From: Serratia sp. Ag1
GTDB taxonomy: Bacteria; Pseudomonadota; Gammaproteobacteria; Enterobacterales; Enterobacteriaceae
Length of the DNA stretch: 64,000 bases
Direction of reading: 5' to 3'
NCBI RefSeq assembly: GCF_000743355.1
Contig: NZ_JQEI01000016.1
Location: 234,032-298,031, forward strand
Part shown: positions 45,094-55,700 of the stretch, piece by piece
How the letters are laid out: every line of letters starts with the position of its first letter
Numbering within the stretch: position 1 is the first letter of the stretch
Position numbers and translations under genes: made by a program
Notes under the pieces: generated by a model
The model's database searches: none
The model's input: the letters and a program-made list of their open reading frames with translations, nothing else
Told to the model about the DNA's origin: nothing

Positions 45094-45966
45094 ATGATAA
45101 CCAGCAAGGCACTGCAAACAGCGATTTCCAACCTGACTGTTTGGCGCAAAGGCGATCAGCGTGCACCACATAAGCCATTGTTACTGTTGTATGTACTTGC
45201 ACAGTATCAAAAGGGCCATGAGAGAATGTTCAATTATGGTGAAGAAATTCATCAGCCACTGCTGGAGTTGCTCCATAGTTTTGGCCCACAGCGGCGCGAA
45301 CATTACCCCACCATGCCGTTCTGGCGCTTGCGCAGTGACGGTTTCTGGGAATTACAGAACGCTGAATTTTGCAGCCCGCAGAAAGGTAATAAAGAACCAC
45401 CGAAGCGCGAAATCATCGAGCATGGCGTGCTGGGTGGTTTTGATGAAGAAAGCTACCAGTTATTACGCAGTAAACCCACGCTGCTAAACAAACTCGCACA
45501 GCAAATCCTGAGTGAACATTTCCCCGATAGCATACAAGAATTACTCGCTAACCGTTTAGACTTGCAGCTTAGTGGTACACGCAAAGTACGTGATCCGGCG
45601 TTCCGCCAAACCATCCTGCGTGCTTACAACTATCAATGCGCTGTTTGTGGTTATAACCTGCGACACGACAGCACACCCGTTGGCCTTGAAGCAGCACATA
45701 TCAAATGGAAGCAATACGGCGGCCCTTGTACCGTAACCAACGGCCTGGCGTTATGCTCATTGCACCATTCGGCCTTCGACATGGGAGTGATTGGGTTTGA
45801 TGACAGCATGAAGCTACTGGTTTCAGAAGGCGTAAACGGTAGCCAAATGGTTGAACGGCTGTTTTGGGATTTCGCAGGACGGGGGATTTTACTGCCAAAA
45901 AGTGCAGAACATTATCCACTAGAACAGTTTGTGGAGTGGCACCGGGGGCAGGTGTTTAAAGCATGA
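45094..45966 (+). CDS. HNH endonuclease, probable phosphorothioate-DNA-dependent (type IV) restriction enzyme
   Basis: The 290-residue protein has an N-terminal domain like the sulfur-binding domain of EcoWI/SprMcrA-type enzymes (SNLTVWRKGDQRAPHKPLLL, EIHQPLLELL). A C-terminal HNH nuclease follows: C182AVC185, EAAH202, then GLALCSLHHSAFDMG. Relatives cut DNA carrying phosphorothioate linkages made by Dnd systems, or act as modification-dependent McrA-like enzymes. The start at 45094 (MITSKALQTAI) matches the family; the upstream open frame to 44881 reads through CDI remnant DNA. It opens the restriction island. Substrate specificity is inferred. Confidence 0.82.
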   Translation: MITSKALQTAISNLTVWRKGDQRAPHKPLLLLYVLAQYQKGHERMFNYGEEIHQPLLELLHSFGPQRREHYPTMPFWRLRSDGFWELQNAEFCSPQKGNKEPPKREIIEHGVLGGFDEESYQLLRSKPTLLNKLAQQILSEHFPDSIQELLANRLDLQLSGTRKVRDPAFRQTILRAYNYQCAVCGYNLRHDSTPVGLEAAHIKWKQYGGPCTVTNGLALCSLHHSAFDMGVIGFDDSMKLLVSEGVNGSQMVERLFWDFAGRGILLPKSAEHYPLEQFVEWHRGQVFKA

Positions 45967-46114
45967 ATCAAATGATATCCACTTAATGGTTGCGTTTAAG
46001 CATTATCCAGTTGCTGTGACGTTGGTCATTGCCCAGGAAGATACGGATAGCTAAGATAAAAAGTTACGGGCTTAAATGTATGGAGAGGCCCGCACAGCGA
46101 TGGATTAATATTTA

Positions 46115-49100
46115 ATGATGACTAAATCCAATTTTGAGTTCCTGAAGGGCGTCAACGACTTCACCTATGCCATCGCCTGTGCGGCGGAAAATAACTACCC
46201 GGATGATCCCAACACCACGCTGGTTAAAATGCGTATGTTTGGCGAGGCGACGGCTAAACATCTTGGCTTGCTGCTGGATATCCCCCACTGTGAGAATCAA
46301 CACGATCTTCTGCGTGAACTGGGCAAAATTGCCTTCGTTGATGACAACATCCTTTCTGTATTCCACAAATTGCGCCGAATTGGTAACCAGGCTGTACACG
46401 AATACCATAACGATCTTGACGACGCCCAGATGTGCCTGCGGCTCGGTTTCCGTTTGGGGATATGGTACTACCGTCTGGTGACCAAAGATTACGACTTCCC
46501 AGTTCCAGTTTTTGCTTTACCTGAACACGGAGAGGATCGCTATCACGCCGAAGTCCTGTCGCTCAAACAGCAACTGGAACAACAGACGCAAGAGAAAGCA
46601 CACAGCCAGACCGAACTGGAAGCGCAGCAGCAGAAGTTAGTCGCGCTCAACGGCTACATTGCTATTCTCGAAAGTAAGCAGCGGGAAACCGATGCACAAA
46701 CCAAAGCGCGCGTTGCCGCGCTGGAGGCCCAGCTCGCGGTAAAAAACGCCGAGCTAGCGAAACAGACCGAACAGGAACGTAAGGCGTACCATAAAGAGAT
46801 CACCGATCAGGCCACCAAGCGAACGCTCAACCTTAGCGAAGAAGAGAGCCGCTTTCTGATTGACGCGCAGTTGCGTAAAGCGGGCTGGCAGGCGGACAGT
46901 AAAGCGTTGCACTTCGCCAAAGGTGCGCGCCCGGAGCCAGGTGTCAATAAAGCAATTGCCGAGTGGCCAACCGGCAAAGATGAAACGGGTAAGCAGGGTT
47001 TTGCAGATTATGTGCTGTTCGTCGGCCTCAAGCTCATCGCGGTGGTTGAAGCGAAACGTAAAAATATCGACGTTCCCGGCAAACTCAATGAGTCGTATCG
47101 CTACAGTAAATTCTTCGATAACGCGTTCTTACGCGACACGCTGCTGGAGCACTACGCCCCCGACGAAGTACACGAAGCTGTACCAGCGTATGAAATCAGC
47201 TGGCAGGACACCAGCGGCGAACAGTGCTTTAAAATCCCCTTCTGCTACTCCACCAACGGGCGTGAATACCGTGCGGCGATGAAGACCAAAAGCGGCATCT
47301 GGTATCGAGACGTTCGATATACCACCAACATGCCGAAAGCGCTGCCGGAGTGGCATCGCCCGGAAGAGTTGCTGGATATGCTAGGCAGCGACCCGCAGAA
47401 ACAAAATCAGTGGTTTGCCGATAACCCCGGAATGAGCGAGCTGGGCCTGCGCTATTATCAACAAGATGCCGTTCGCGCGGTAGAAAATGCCATCGTTAAC
47501 GGCCAGCAAGAGATCCTGCTGGCGATGGCTACCGGTACCGGTAAAACACGCACCGCGATCGCCCTGATGTTCCGCTTGATCCAGTCCCAGCGTTTCAAAC
47601 GCGTCCTGTTCCTGGTTGACCGCCGCTCGCTCGGCGAGCAGGCGCTGGGGGCGTTTGAAGACACGCGTATAAATGGCGACACCTTCAACAGTATTTTTGA
47701 CATCAAAGGGCTGACGGATAAATTCCCAGAAGACAGCACCAAAATTCACGTCGCCACCGTGCAGTCGCTGGTCAAACGTGCTTTGCAATCGGATGAGCCT
47801 ATGCCCGTTGCACGTTACGACTGTATCGTCGTCGACGAAGCACACCGTGGCTATATTCTCGATAAAGAGCAGACCGAGGGCGAACTGCAATTCCGCAGCC
47901 AGCTTGATTACGTCTCTGCCTACCGCCGTATTCTCGATCATTTCGACGCGGTGAAAATTGCGCTCACAGCAACCCCAGCGAAGCATACCGTTGATATCTT
48001 TGGTGAGCCGGTTTACCGCTACACTTATCGTACAGCGGTAATCGACGGTTATCTGATCGATCAGGATCCGCCAATTCAGATCGTTACCCGCAACGCGCAG
48101 GATGGTGTTTACCTCTCCAAAGGCGAGCAGGTTGAGCGCATCAGCCCGCAAGGGGAAGTGATTAACGACACCCTGGAAGACGATCAGGATTTTGAGGTCG
48201 CCGACTTTAACCGTGGCCTGGTGATCCCGGCGTTTAACCGCGCTGTATGTGGCGAGCTAACCAAATACCTTGACCCTACCGGACAGCAAAAAACGCTGGT
48301 GTTCTGCGTCACCAATTCCCATGCCGATATGGTGGTGGAAGAACTGCGTACCGCGTTTAAGGAAAAGTATCCGCAACTGGAGCACGACGCGATCATCAAG
48401 ATCACTGGTGATGCCGACAAAGACGCGAAGAAAGTGCAAAGCATGATCGTTCGATTCAACAAAGAGCGGTTGCCCAATATCGTGGTCACTGTCGATCTAC
48501 TGACCACCGGGGTGGATATCCCGTCAATCTGTAATATCGTGTTCCTGCGCAAAGTAAAAAGCCGCATTCTGTATGAGCAGATGAAAGGCCGTGCAACGCG
48601 TTTGTGCCCGGCAGTGGCGAAAACCAGCTTTAAGATTTTCGACTGTGTCGATATCTACAGCACGCTGGAGAGCGTCGATACCATGCGTCCGGTGGTGGTG
48701 CGTCCGAAGGTGGAACTGCAAACGCTGGTCAACGAAATCACCGACTCTGAAACTTACAAAATCACCGAAGCGGATGGTCGTAGTTTTGCCGAACACAGCC
48801 ATGAACAACTGGTAGCGAAGCTCCAGCGCATTATCGGCCTGGCAACCTTTAACCGTGACCGCAGCGAAACGATAGATAAGCAGGTGCGCCGTCTGGATGA
48901 ACTATGCCAAGACTCAGCGGGCGTTAACTTTAACGGCTTCGCCTCGCGCCTGCGGGAAAAAGGGCCGCACTGGAGTGCCGAAGTCTTTAACAAACTGCCT
49001 GGTTTTATTGCCCGTCTGGAAAAGCTGAAGATAGACATCAACAATCTGAATGATGCACCGATCTTCCTTGATATTGATGATGAAGTGGTGAGCGCTAAAT

Positions 49101-49627
49101 CGTTGTACGGCGATTATGACAAACCTGAGGATTTCCTTGAGGCCTTTGATGCACTGGTGCAGCGCTCCCCGAACGCGTTGCCTGCATTGCAGGCGGTAAT
49201 CAATCGCCCACGCGATCTCACCCGTAAAGGGCTGGTGGAACTTCAGGAGTGGTTTGACCGTCAGCACTTTGAGGAGCCTTCCCTACGCAAAGCATGGAAA
49301 GAGACGCGTAACGAGGATATCGCTGCGCGTCTGATTGGCCATATTCGCCGTGCGGCAGTAGGCGATGCGCTGAAACCGTTTGAAGAACGCGTCGATCACG
49401 CGCTGGAGCGAATTAAGGGCGAAAACGACTGGAACCACGAACAACTTAGCTGGCTTGACCGTTTAGCTATCGCGCTGAAAGAGAAAGTAGTACTCGACGA
49501 CGATGTGTTCAAAACCGGCAACTTCCACCGTCGCGGCGGGAAAGCGATGCTGCAAAAAACGTTCGACGATAATCTCGACAACCTGCTCGATAAACTCAGT
49601 GATTACATCTGGGACGAACTGGCCTGA
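46115..49627 (+). CDS. hsdR: Type I restriction endonuclease subunit R, EcoKI family (type IA)
   Basis: The 1170-residue protein has the same length as E. coli K-12 HsdR and appears very similar to it along its whole length (for example KSNFEFLKGVNDFTYAIACA). Motifs: PD-(D/E)XK nuclease D298 and E312-A-K314; Walker A GTGKT at 474-478; DEAH box at 574-577; helicase motif VI in EQMKGRATRLCP; and a C-terminal assembly domain. It translocates and cuts unmethylated DNA with HsdM and HsdS. It precedes hsdM by 77 bp, as in the E. coli immigration-control region, and is likely functional. Confidence 0.96.
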   Translation: MMTKSNFEFLKGVNDFTYAIACAAENNYPDDPNTTLVKMRMFGEATAKHLGLLLDIPHCENQHDLLRELGKIAFVDDNILSVFHKLRRIGNQAVHEYHNDLDDAQMCLRLGFRLGIWYYRLVTKDYDFPVPVFALPEHGEDRYHAEVLSLKQQLEQQTQEKAHSQTELEAQQQKLVALNGYIAILESKQRETDAQTKARVAALEAQLAVKNAELAKQTEQERKAYHKEITDQATKRTLNLSEEESRFLIDAQLRKAGWQADSKALHFAKGARPEPGVNKAIAEWPTGKDETGKQGFADYVLFVGLKLIAVVEAKRKNIDVPGKLNESYRYSKFFDNAFLRDTLLEHYAPDEVHEAVPAYEISWQDTSGEQCFKIPFCYSTNGREYRAAMKTKSGIWYRDVRYTTNMPKALPEWHRPEELLDMLGSDPQKQNQWFADNPGMSELGLRYYQQDAVRAVENAIVNGQQEILLAMATGTGKTRTAIALMFRLIQSQRFKRVLFLVDRRSLGEQALGAFEDTRINGDTFNSIFDIKGLTDKFPEDSTKIHVATVQSLVKRALQSDEPMPVARYDCIVVDEAHRGYILDKEQTEGELQFRSQLDYVSAYRRILDHFDAVKIALTATPAKHTVDIFGEPVYRYTYRTAVIDGYLIDQDPPIQIVTRNAQDGVYLSKGEQVERISPQGEVINDTLEDDQDFEVADFNRGLVIPAFNRAVCGELTKYLDPTGQQKTLVFCVTNSHADMVVEELRTAFKEKYPQLEHDAIIKITGDADKDAKKVQSMIVRFNKERLPNIVVTVDLLTTGVDIPSICNIVFLRKVKSRILYEQMKGRATRLCPAVAKTSFKIFDCVDIYSTLESVDTMRPVVVRPKVELQTLVNEITDSETYKITEADGRSFAEHSHEQLVAKLQRIIGLATFNRDRSETIDKQVRRLDELCQDSAGVNFNGFASRLREKGPHWSAEVFNKLPGFIARLEKLKIDINNLNDAPIFLDIDDEVVSAKSLYGDYDKPEDFLEAFDALVQRSPNALPALQAVINRPRDLTRKGLVELQEWFDRQHFEEPSLRKAWKETRNEDIAARLIGHIRRAAVGDALKPFEERVDHALERIKGENDWNHEQLSWLDRLAIALKEKVVLDDDVFKTGNFHRRGGKAMLQKTFDDNLDNLLDKLSDYIWDELA

Positions 49628-49704
49628 CAGGGTATTATCCCCGGCAATTGCTTCTTCTGCGGCCCCGATAAATGCGGGCCGCTGCTTAATTCACGGAACC
49701 CCAA

Positions 49705-51291
49705 ATGAACAATAACGATCTGGTCGCCAAGCTGTGGAAGCTGTGCGATAACCTGCGCGATGGCGGCGTCTCCTATCAAAACTACGTTAACGAACTCGCC
49801 TCGCTGCTGTTTCTTAAAATGTGTAAAGAGACCGGGCAGGAAGCGGACTACCTGCCGGCAGGCTACCGCTGGGATGATCTGAAATCCCGCATTGGTCAGG
49901 AGCAGTTGCAGTTCTACCGTAACCTGCTGGTGCATCTGGGCGCAGACGAGAAAAAGCTGGTGCAGGCGGTATTCCAGAACGTCAACACCACCATCACTCA
50001 ACCAAAGCAGTTGACCGAGTTGGTGAGCAATATGGACTCACTGGACTGGTACAACGGCGTGCATGGTAAATCCCGCGACGATTTCGGCGATATGTACGAA
50101 GGGCTGTTGCAGAAGAACGCCAACGAAACCAAATCTGGCGCGGGCCAGTACTTCACCCCGCGTCCGCTGATCAAAACTATTATCCATCTGTTGAAACCCC
50201 AGCCGCGCGAAGTGGTACAAGACCCGGCAGCGGGCACGGCGGGCTTTTTGATTGAAGCCGACCGCTACGTTAAAGCGCAGACACACGATCTGGATGACCT
50301 TGATGGCGATACCCAGGATTTCCAGATCCATCGCGCGTTTATCGGCCTGGAACTGGTGCCCGGCACCCGCCGCTTGGCGCTGATGAACTGCCTGCTGCAC
50401 GATATTGAAGGCAACCTCGATCACGGCGGCGCTATCCGCTTGGGCAACACGCTGGGCAGCGATGGCGAAAACCTGCCTAAGGCGCATATTGTCGCCACCA
50501 ACCCGCCGTTTGGCAGTGCGGCGGGCACCAACATTACCCGCACCTTCGTACACCCGACCAGCAACAAACAGCTGTGCTTTATACAGCATATTATCGAAAC
50601 GCTACACCCTGGCGGTCGTGCGGCGGTAGTGGTGCCGGATAACGTGCTGTTTGATCGAGTTGGATTGGAAATCCGGCGAGATTTAATGGATAAATGTCAT
50701 CTGCATACCATTCTGCGTCTGCCGACCGGTATCTTTTACGCACAAGGCGTGAAGACCAACGTGCTGTTCTTTACCAAAGGCACCGTCGCCAATCCGAATC
50801 AGGATAAGAATTGCACCGACGAGGTATGGGTGTATGACCTGCGTACCAATATGCCAAGCTTCGGCAAGCGCACGCCGTTTACCGATGAGTATTTACAGCC
50901 ATTCGAGCGCGTTTATGGTGAAGATCCGCGCGGCTTAAGCCCGCGTGAAGAGGGTGAATGGAGCTTTAACGCCGAAGAGACGGAAGTTGCCGATAGCGAA
51001 GAGAATAAAAACACCGATCGGCACCTGGCCACCAGCCGCTGGCGCAAGTTCAGCCGCGAATGGATCCGCACGGCAAAATCCGATTCGCTGGATATCTCCT
51101 GGCTGAAGGATAAAGACAGCATCGACGCCGACAGCTTACCGGAACCGGATGTGTTAGCGGCAGAAGCGATGGGTGAACTTGTACAGGCGCTGGGTGAACT
51201 GGATGCGCTGATGCGTGAACTGGGCGCGAGCGATGAGGCAGATGCGCAGCGTCAGTTGCTGAATGAAGCGTTTGGTGAGGTGAATGGATGA
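49705..51291 (+). CDS. hsdM: Type I DNA methyltransferase subunit M, EcoKI family
   Basis: The 528-residue N6-adenine methyltransferase is very close to E. coli HsdM. It has the SAM motif DPAAGTAGF and the catalytic NPPF at 266-269. With HsdS it protects host DNA by methylating the recognition site. One local difference from E. coli HsdM as I recall it is DNVLFDRVGLEIRRD where the K-12 protein has a longer glycine-containing loop. It overlaps hsdS by four bases (ATGA). Confidence 0.96.
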   Translation: MNNNDLVAKLWKLCDNLRDGGVSYQNYVNELASLLFLKMCKETGQEADYLPAGYRWDDLKSRIGQEQLQFYRNLLVHLGADEKKLVQAVFQNVNTTITQPKQLTELVSNMDSLDWYNGVHGKSRDDFGDMYEGLLQKNANETKSGAGQYFTPRPLIKTIIHLLKPQPREVVQDPAAGTAGFLIEADRYVKAQTHDLDDLDGDTQDFQIHRAFIGLELVPGTRRLALMNCLLHDIEGNLDHGGAIRLGNTLGSDGENLPKAHIVATNPPFGSAAGTNITRTFVHPTSNKQLCFIQHIIETLHPGGRAAVVVPDNVLFDRVGLEIRRDLMDKCHLHTILRLPTGIFYAQGVKTNVLFFTKGTVANPNQDKNCTDEVWVYDLRTNMPSFGKRTPFTDEYLQPFERVYGEDPRGLSPREEGEWSFNAEETEVADSEENKNTDRHLATSRWRKFSREWIRTAKSDSLDISWLKDKDSIDADSLPEPDVLAAEAMGELVQALGELDALMRELGASDEADAQRQLLNEAFGEVNG

Positions 51292-52628
51292 GTGAGGGGA
51301 AATTGCCGGAGGGTTGGGTACCGACTCAATTGTCTGCACTAGGTCATATCGTCACAGGGAAAACTCCCAGCACTAAGGAGCCATCAAATTTTGGAGGTGA
51401 TATTCCTTTTATCAAACCCGGCGATCTTGAACTAGGTGGCAATATCATGACAACCACCGATACTTTGACGGCCAAAGGGCTAGCACTTGTACCAACACTT
51501 CCTGCCGATTCAATCGTTGTAACCTGCATTGGAAACTTGGGAAAAGTTGGAGTTACCACTAAAAGATCAGCCTCTAATCAACAAATAAATACATTAATCC
51601 CGTCACAAAGACTGAATGTTAAATTTGTTTATTTCCAAATTTTGACATTAAAGGCATGGTTAGAGTCTCAATCAGCGGCTACTACAATTGCTATTGTGAA
51701 CAAGAGCAAGTTCTCTAAAGCGCCATTTAAACTTCCGTCGATATCAGAGCAAAAAATCATCGCTGAAAAACTCGATACGCTCCTGGCGAAGGTAGGCAGC
51801 ACCAAAACTCGCCTTGAGCAAATCCCGCTAATCCTGAAACGCTTTCGTCAGGCTGTGTTATCTAATGCCATTAGTGGCAAACTAATTAGGCAAAATTTTG
51901 AAAAAAAATTAACCAAACTTAATTCATTCGTATCTATAGATATTGGGAGTGCGTTTAAAAGCTCAGAATTTAGCGATGATGGTATTCCGTTACTACGTGG
52001 ACAGAATATTGAGCCTGGAGCATTACGTTGGGATGATACTAAAAAATTCCCTATAGACAAACTTAAAAAGCACGCTCATTTATTTATAAATGAAGGGGAT
52101 GTTATATTAGCAATGGATCGTCCAATAATATCAAGTGGATTAAAAGTTGCTAAAGCAAAAAAAAGTGATCTACCTTGTGTTCTAGTTCAACGAGTTGCCA
52201 AATTTAAAGATTTCAAAAACCTAAATCCTGAATATTTATATTTATTGTTGAATGATTTATCTTTCATAAATTATATTAAACCAAATCAAACTGGAAGCGA
52301 TATTCCGCATATCAGTGGCAAACAAATTTTAAACTTTAATTGTGTTATTCCCCCCCTCCCCGAACAACACGAAATCGTCCGCCGTGTCGAGCAACTGTTC
52401 GCCTATGCCGACACCATTGAAAAACAGGTCAATAACGCGCTGTCCCGTGTCAACAACCTGACCCAGTCAATCCTGGCAAAAGCGTTCCGTGGTGAACTCA
52501 CCGCGCAATGGCGGGCAGAAAACCCGGATTTAATCAGCGGAGAGAACAGCGCCGCCGCGTTGTTGGAAAAAATCAAAGCCGAACGCGCCGCAAACAACAG
52601 TAAAAAAGCCGCGCGCAAAAAAGTGTGA
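51288..52628 (+). CDS. hsdS: Type I specificity subunit S, type IA
   Basis: The 446-residue protein has two target-recognition domains (about residues 1-150 and 205-365) separated by a conserved helical spacer (LDTLLAKVGSTKTRLEQIPL). A second conserved part closes it (RRVEQLFAYADTIEKQVNNA). The conserved parts match the EcoKI family; the recognition domains do not match any I can name and are more AT-rich, especially 51885-52330. It sets the target sequence for both methylation and cutting. The recognition site cannot be read from the sequence. Confidence 0.93.
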   Translation: MSEGKLPEGWVPTQLSALGHIVTGKTPSTKEPSNFGGDIPFIKPGDLELGGNIMTTTDTLTAKGLALVPTLPADSIVVTCIGNLGKVGVTTKRSASNQQINTLIPSQRLNVKFVYFQILTLKAWLESQSAATTIAIVNKSKFSKAPFKLPSISEQKIIAEKLDTLLAKVGSTKTRLEQIPLILKRFRQAVLSNAISGKLIRQNFEKKLTKLNSFVSIDIGSAFKSSEFSDDGIPLLRGQNIEPGALRWDDTKKFPIDKLKKHAHLFINEGDVILAMDRPIISSGLKVAKAKKSDLPCVLVQRVAKFKDFKNLNPEYLYLLLNDLSFINYIKPNQTGSDIPHISGKQILNFNCVIPPLPEQHEIVRRVEQLFAYADTIEKQVNNALSRVNNLTQSILAKAFRGELTAQWRAENPDLISGENSAAALLEKIKAERAANNSKKAARKKV

Positions 52629-52665
52629 TGGTTATTTTCGCACGTTGTTGTTGATGTCTGCATTT

Positions 52666-52698
52666 TTAGCGCTCCCAATAAAATATTGGGAGCGCTAA
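52666..52698. terminator. Strong 15-bp hairpin between convergent hsdS and druE
   Basis: TTAGCGCTCCCAATA and TATTGGGAGCGCTAA pair perfectly around an AAA loop. It lies between the two convergent stops (52628 and 52703) and may end transcription in both directions, although neither side has a full T-run. Confidence 0.7.
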
Positions 52699-52702
52699 TC
52701 GA

Positions 52703-55700
52703 TTAAGACTCCATCACCTCTACCAGCACATCCGTTGCCCAGCTTTCCTCACTATTAAGCACCTTCCCTTCCTGGCAGGCTTGCGCCATTTTGCCGAGCT
52801 GAAAGGTCACGTCATCAGCAAAATCAAAATGTCGCCATACCGATGGGAAGTCGATACGCCAGTAGCCCATTCCCTGATCGAAGCGGATCTTCAACGTTTG
52901 GCCATCCTCAAAGGTCACCGTCAGTTTACGATGATGTGGAATATGACGCGACGAGCCGAACACCGTTAAGTCTACCGCCCTGCCCATCAACGCAGCAAAC
53001 CACTGGTCGGCGAAATCCTGAAAATCCGCTTCGCTCATCCAGTCATGGGAAGGCCGGTTACCGCGGCGTTCTTTAGGCTTAAACAGCGTATCAAGCGCCA
53101 GTTCTGCGTTATCGGTCAGTAACGGCTTCAGTGGTTTGATTAACGCCCCCAGCAACGCTAGAGCAACTGGGTTTTGCAGATAGCGATCGGTATAGTGAAC
53201 GCGGGCAATTTTTTTGTTTTTCATCAGAGACTGCGCTTCTTCATGGTCGTTAAACAGCACATCCCAGAAGCGTTGTCCGAACTGCGAAAGCGGGCCATTC
53301 AACTGTTTGTGGATCTGAATGTCTTTTACCCGCTCAACAGAGTTTGCTGATTTCCCCGGCAGAACAAACTCGCGCAGCGCTACCGATTTATAACCGAGGC
53401 TGCGAACCACCAGTTCGTCATTCAAGTGCCAGCAAGGGCCCGGGATCGTCGCTTGCTGACTGCGTGAGGCCAATGTCATTACCTGATCGGAAAAGGTGAT
53501 TTGTGCAACAATCGGCAATTCCAGATCCTGTTCGGCATGGCACAACCGCACGCCCAGCACCGTAAACTGTGAAAGCTCATGTGAGAGTTCTGGGTCATCC
53601 ACGCCAGCAGGGATGACAAGATCAACAGCAACGTTATCTTTTACCCGGTAGTTCTGTATAGCCGCTCGGAACTGGCGGGCATACAAATCCCACTCATTGA
53701 GCGGCCCGTTGAGCCACAACGTGAGTTTTTCAGCGCCTTGGTTAATCGCCCGGCGAACCGCATCGCCAATGTTGCCCGGGCAGTAGCGAGCATCCGGTAG
53801 CGAGAATGTCTCTTCATCAGGCAAACCAATGTAATACGTGAAGTCATCTCCAAGCCAGGCCAGCGCCACTTTACGATCCAGCGAATCATGATCGTGACGA
53901 GTCTGAGAGTCGAGCAGGCATTCACTGCATGCGCTATCACAATGGCGGCAGCCTAACTGCTTCACCATTCCCAGTAGAATAGCCTCAATGTGCAATGGCG
54001 CACTGGAGGCAAAACCGGCACCACCGCTGATCACATCGTAAAGCTGTATGGCTAATGCTGATTGCCCATCGTCCAATCTGACCGGACGCACGGCGTAGCC
54101 CAGTTCTGCGGCGGAGATGCCCAGAACACCCGCCAGCGCCTGACGCAGCGCAACCGCCAAGGTAATGGCAACAATTCGCCCCTCTTCGGTGTTATCCGGT
54201 AAATATTCGCCGTTTTGCGGCCTGCGCAGAACCATCTCAAAGACATCCGTTCGCGCCAACGCACCCAACGTGATGTTCTTCATAAGCGCCGTCGAACCGG
54301 GGCAAATAAGCCGCTGATTCTGGCTATCGCGATCCGCTTTTCCTGGACGCGGTGGGTAGTGAGCTTCCATACTTTTCGGTGCATCGTTTGCATTCAGCAT
54401 CGACCCTGCACGACCACAGCTCAGGCACAATGCATAACCATGCCCGCCTTCTCCAAGGCTTTGCTGGAAAACATGCCCATCAGCGCCAGAAGCCATATAT
54501 CCCATTATCGGGTTCGGCAGTGGCACGGGCTCTGCTTTAACAAATACCCAGGCAGGGACAACCGGGATAAATTTCATGGTTTCAATATTGTTCGTTACCG
54601 GCGCATGCGCATCGGTGACAAACCCGGTAGGCTGTAGCACCCGGCGGCGATTATCCAGGATGATTTTTTCACCACAGGCACTGTTGGTACAACAGAGCAC
54701 CCCAGAGCTGCTCATCCCCTCTTCATAGCCGATGGTTCCGCATTTGTGACAGCGCCAGGCGCAATCAAGACGCTGTGCTTCATTGGTATCGGCATTAATA
54801 TTGTGCCAGTGTAGTGAGACACCCGCAGAGCGGAAGACTCGGCCATCAAGAATAATCTCTGCACCTGGTGCATATTCACGGATGGCAACCCCAAGGTTAC
54901 GGGAGGGAAGTCCTTTATAACGCGACACGTTATCTTCACGATCTTTTTTATCCCGGCTTTTCTGCGATTTTTCGCGAATATAATCTTCCATGGTGAAGTT
55001 ATCAAACGTCACCACATCTGTCGGGAAGCCGTATCCAGGAAGGAAGGTTCTGGCTGCCAGATCGCGCAGTAAATATTCGCCGCAGTGTCGCTTTTTCTCC
55101 AGTTCTATGCGCTTGCGATAAGGCGTTTGCGGCTGCGACTCGCGCTCCTGAGCTACAAGATCGCGATAGACGGAAAGCCACCGCTGTTGTAGGGAGTCGA
55201 TCGCGTTGATTGTTTTATCACGCAACAGGTCGGGCCTGGCACCATGCAACGCCGTGCCTTTCACCAGCCGCTCTAGCGCTGCGTCGATATCAAGCTCAGG
55301 TCGCTCAAGCCAAACTTTAAAACGTTCACATTTTGAATGCCCGTCAGCCTCACCGAAAAACCATAGGCTGTCGAGACTGGTTTTCTCTTTATCCGTTTCG
55401 CCAATAACGTGACATAAAAAATCAGACAGCAATAACGCATTGACATGGCGTTGCACCAACCGGACAGAATTCATCGCAACCATCGGTGCCGGGATCATGG
55501 TCTCAAACGGCCAGAGTGGGTTGGCAAAAACCTGCTGGTCGTGCGGGTTCCCTTTACACAGCGTATAAGAGATAGCGCGCGATTCGTTACTACGCCCGGC
55601 TCGCCCGGCGCGCTGTAAATAGTTGGCCGGATGCGGCGGTACGTTGTTCATCACCACCGCGGTAATGCCGCCAATGTCTACCCCCATTTCCATGGTGGTG

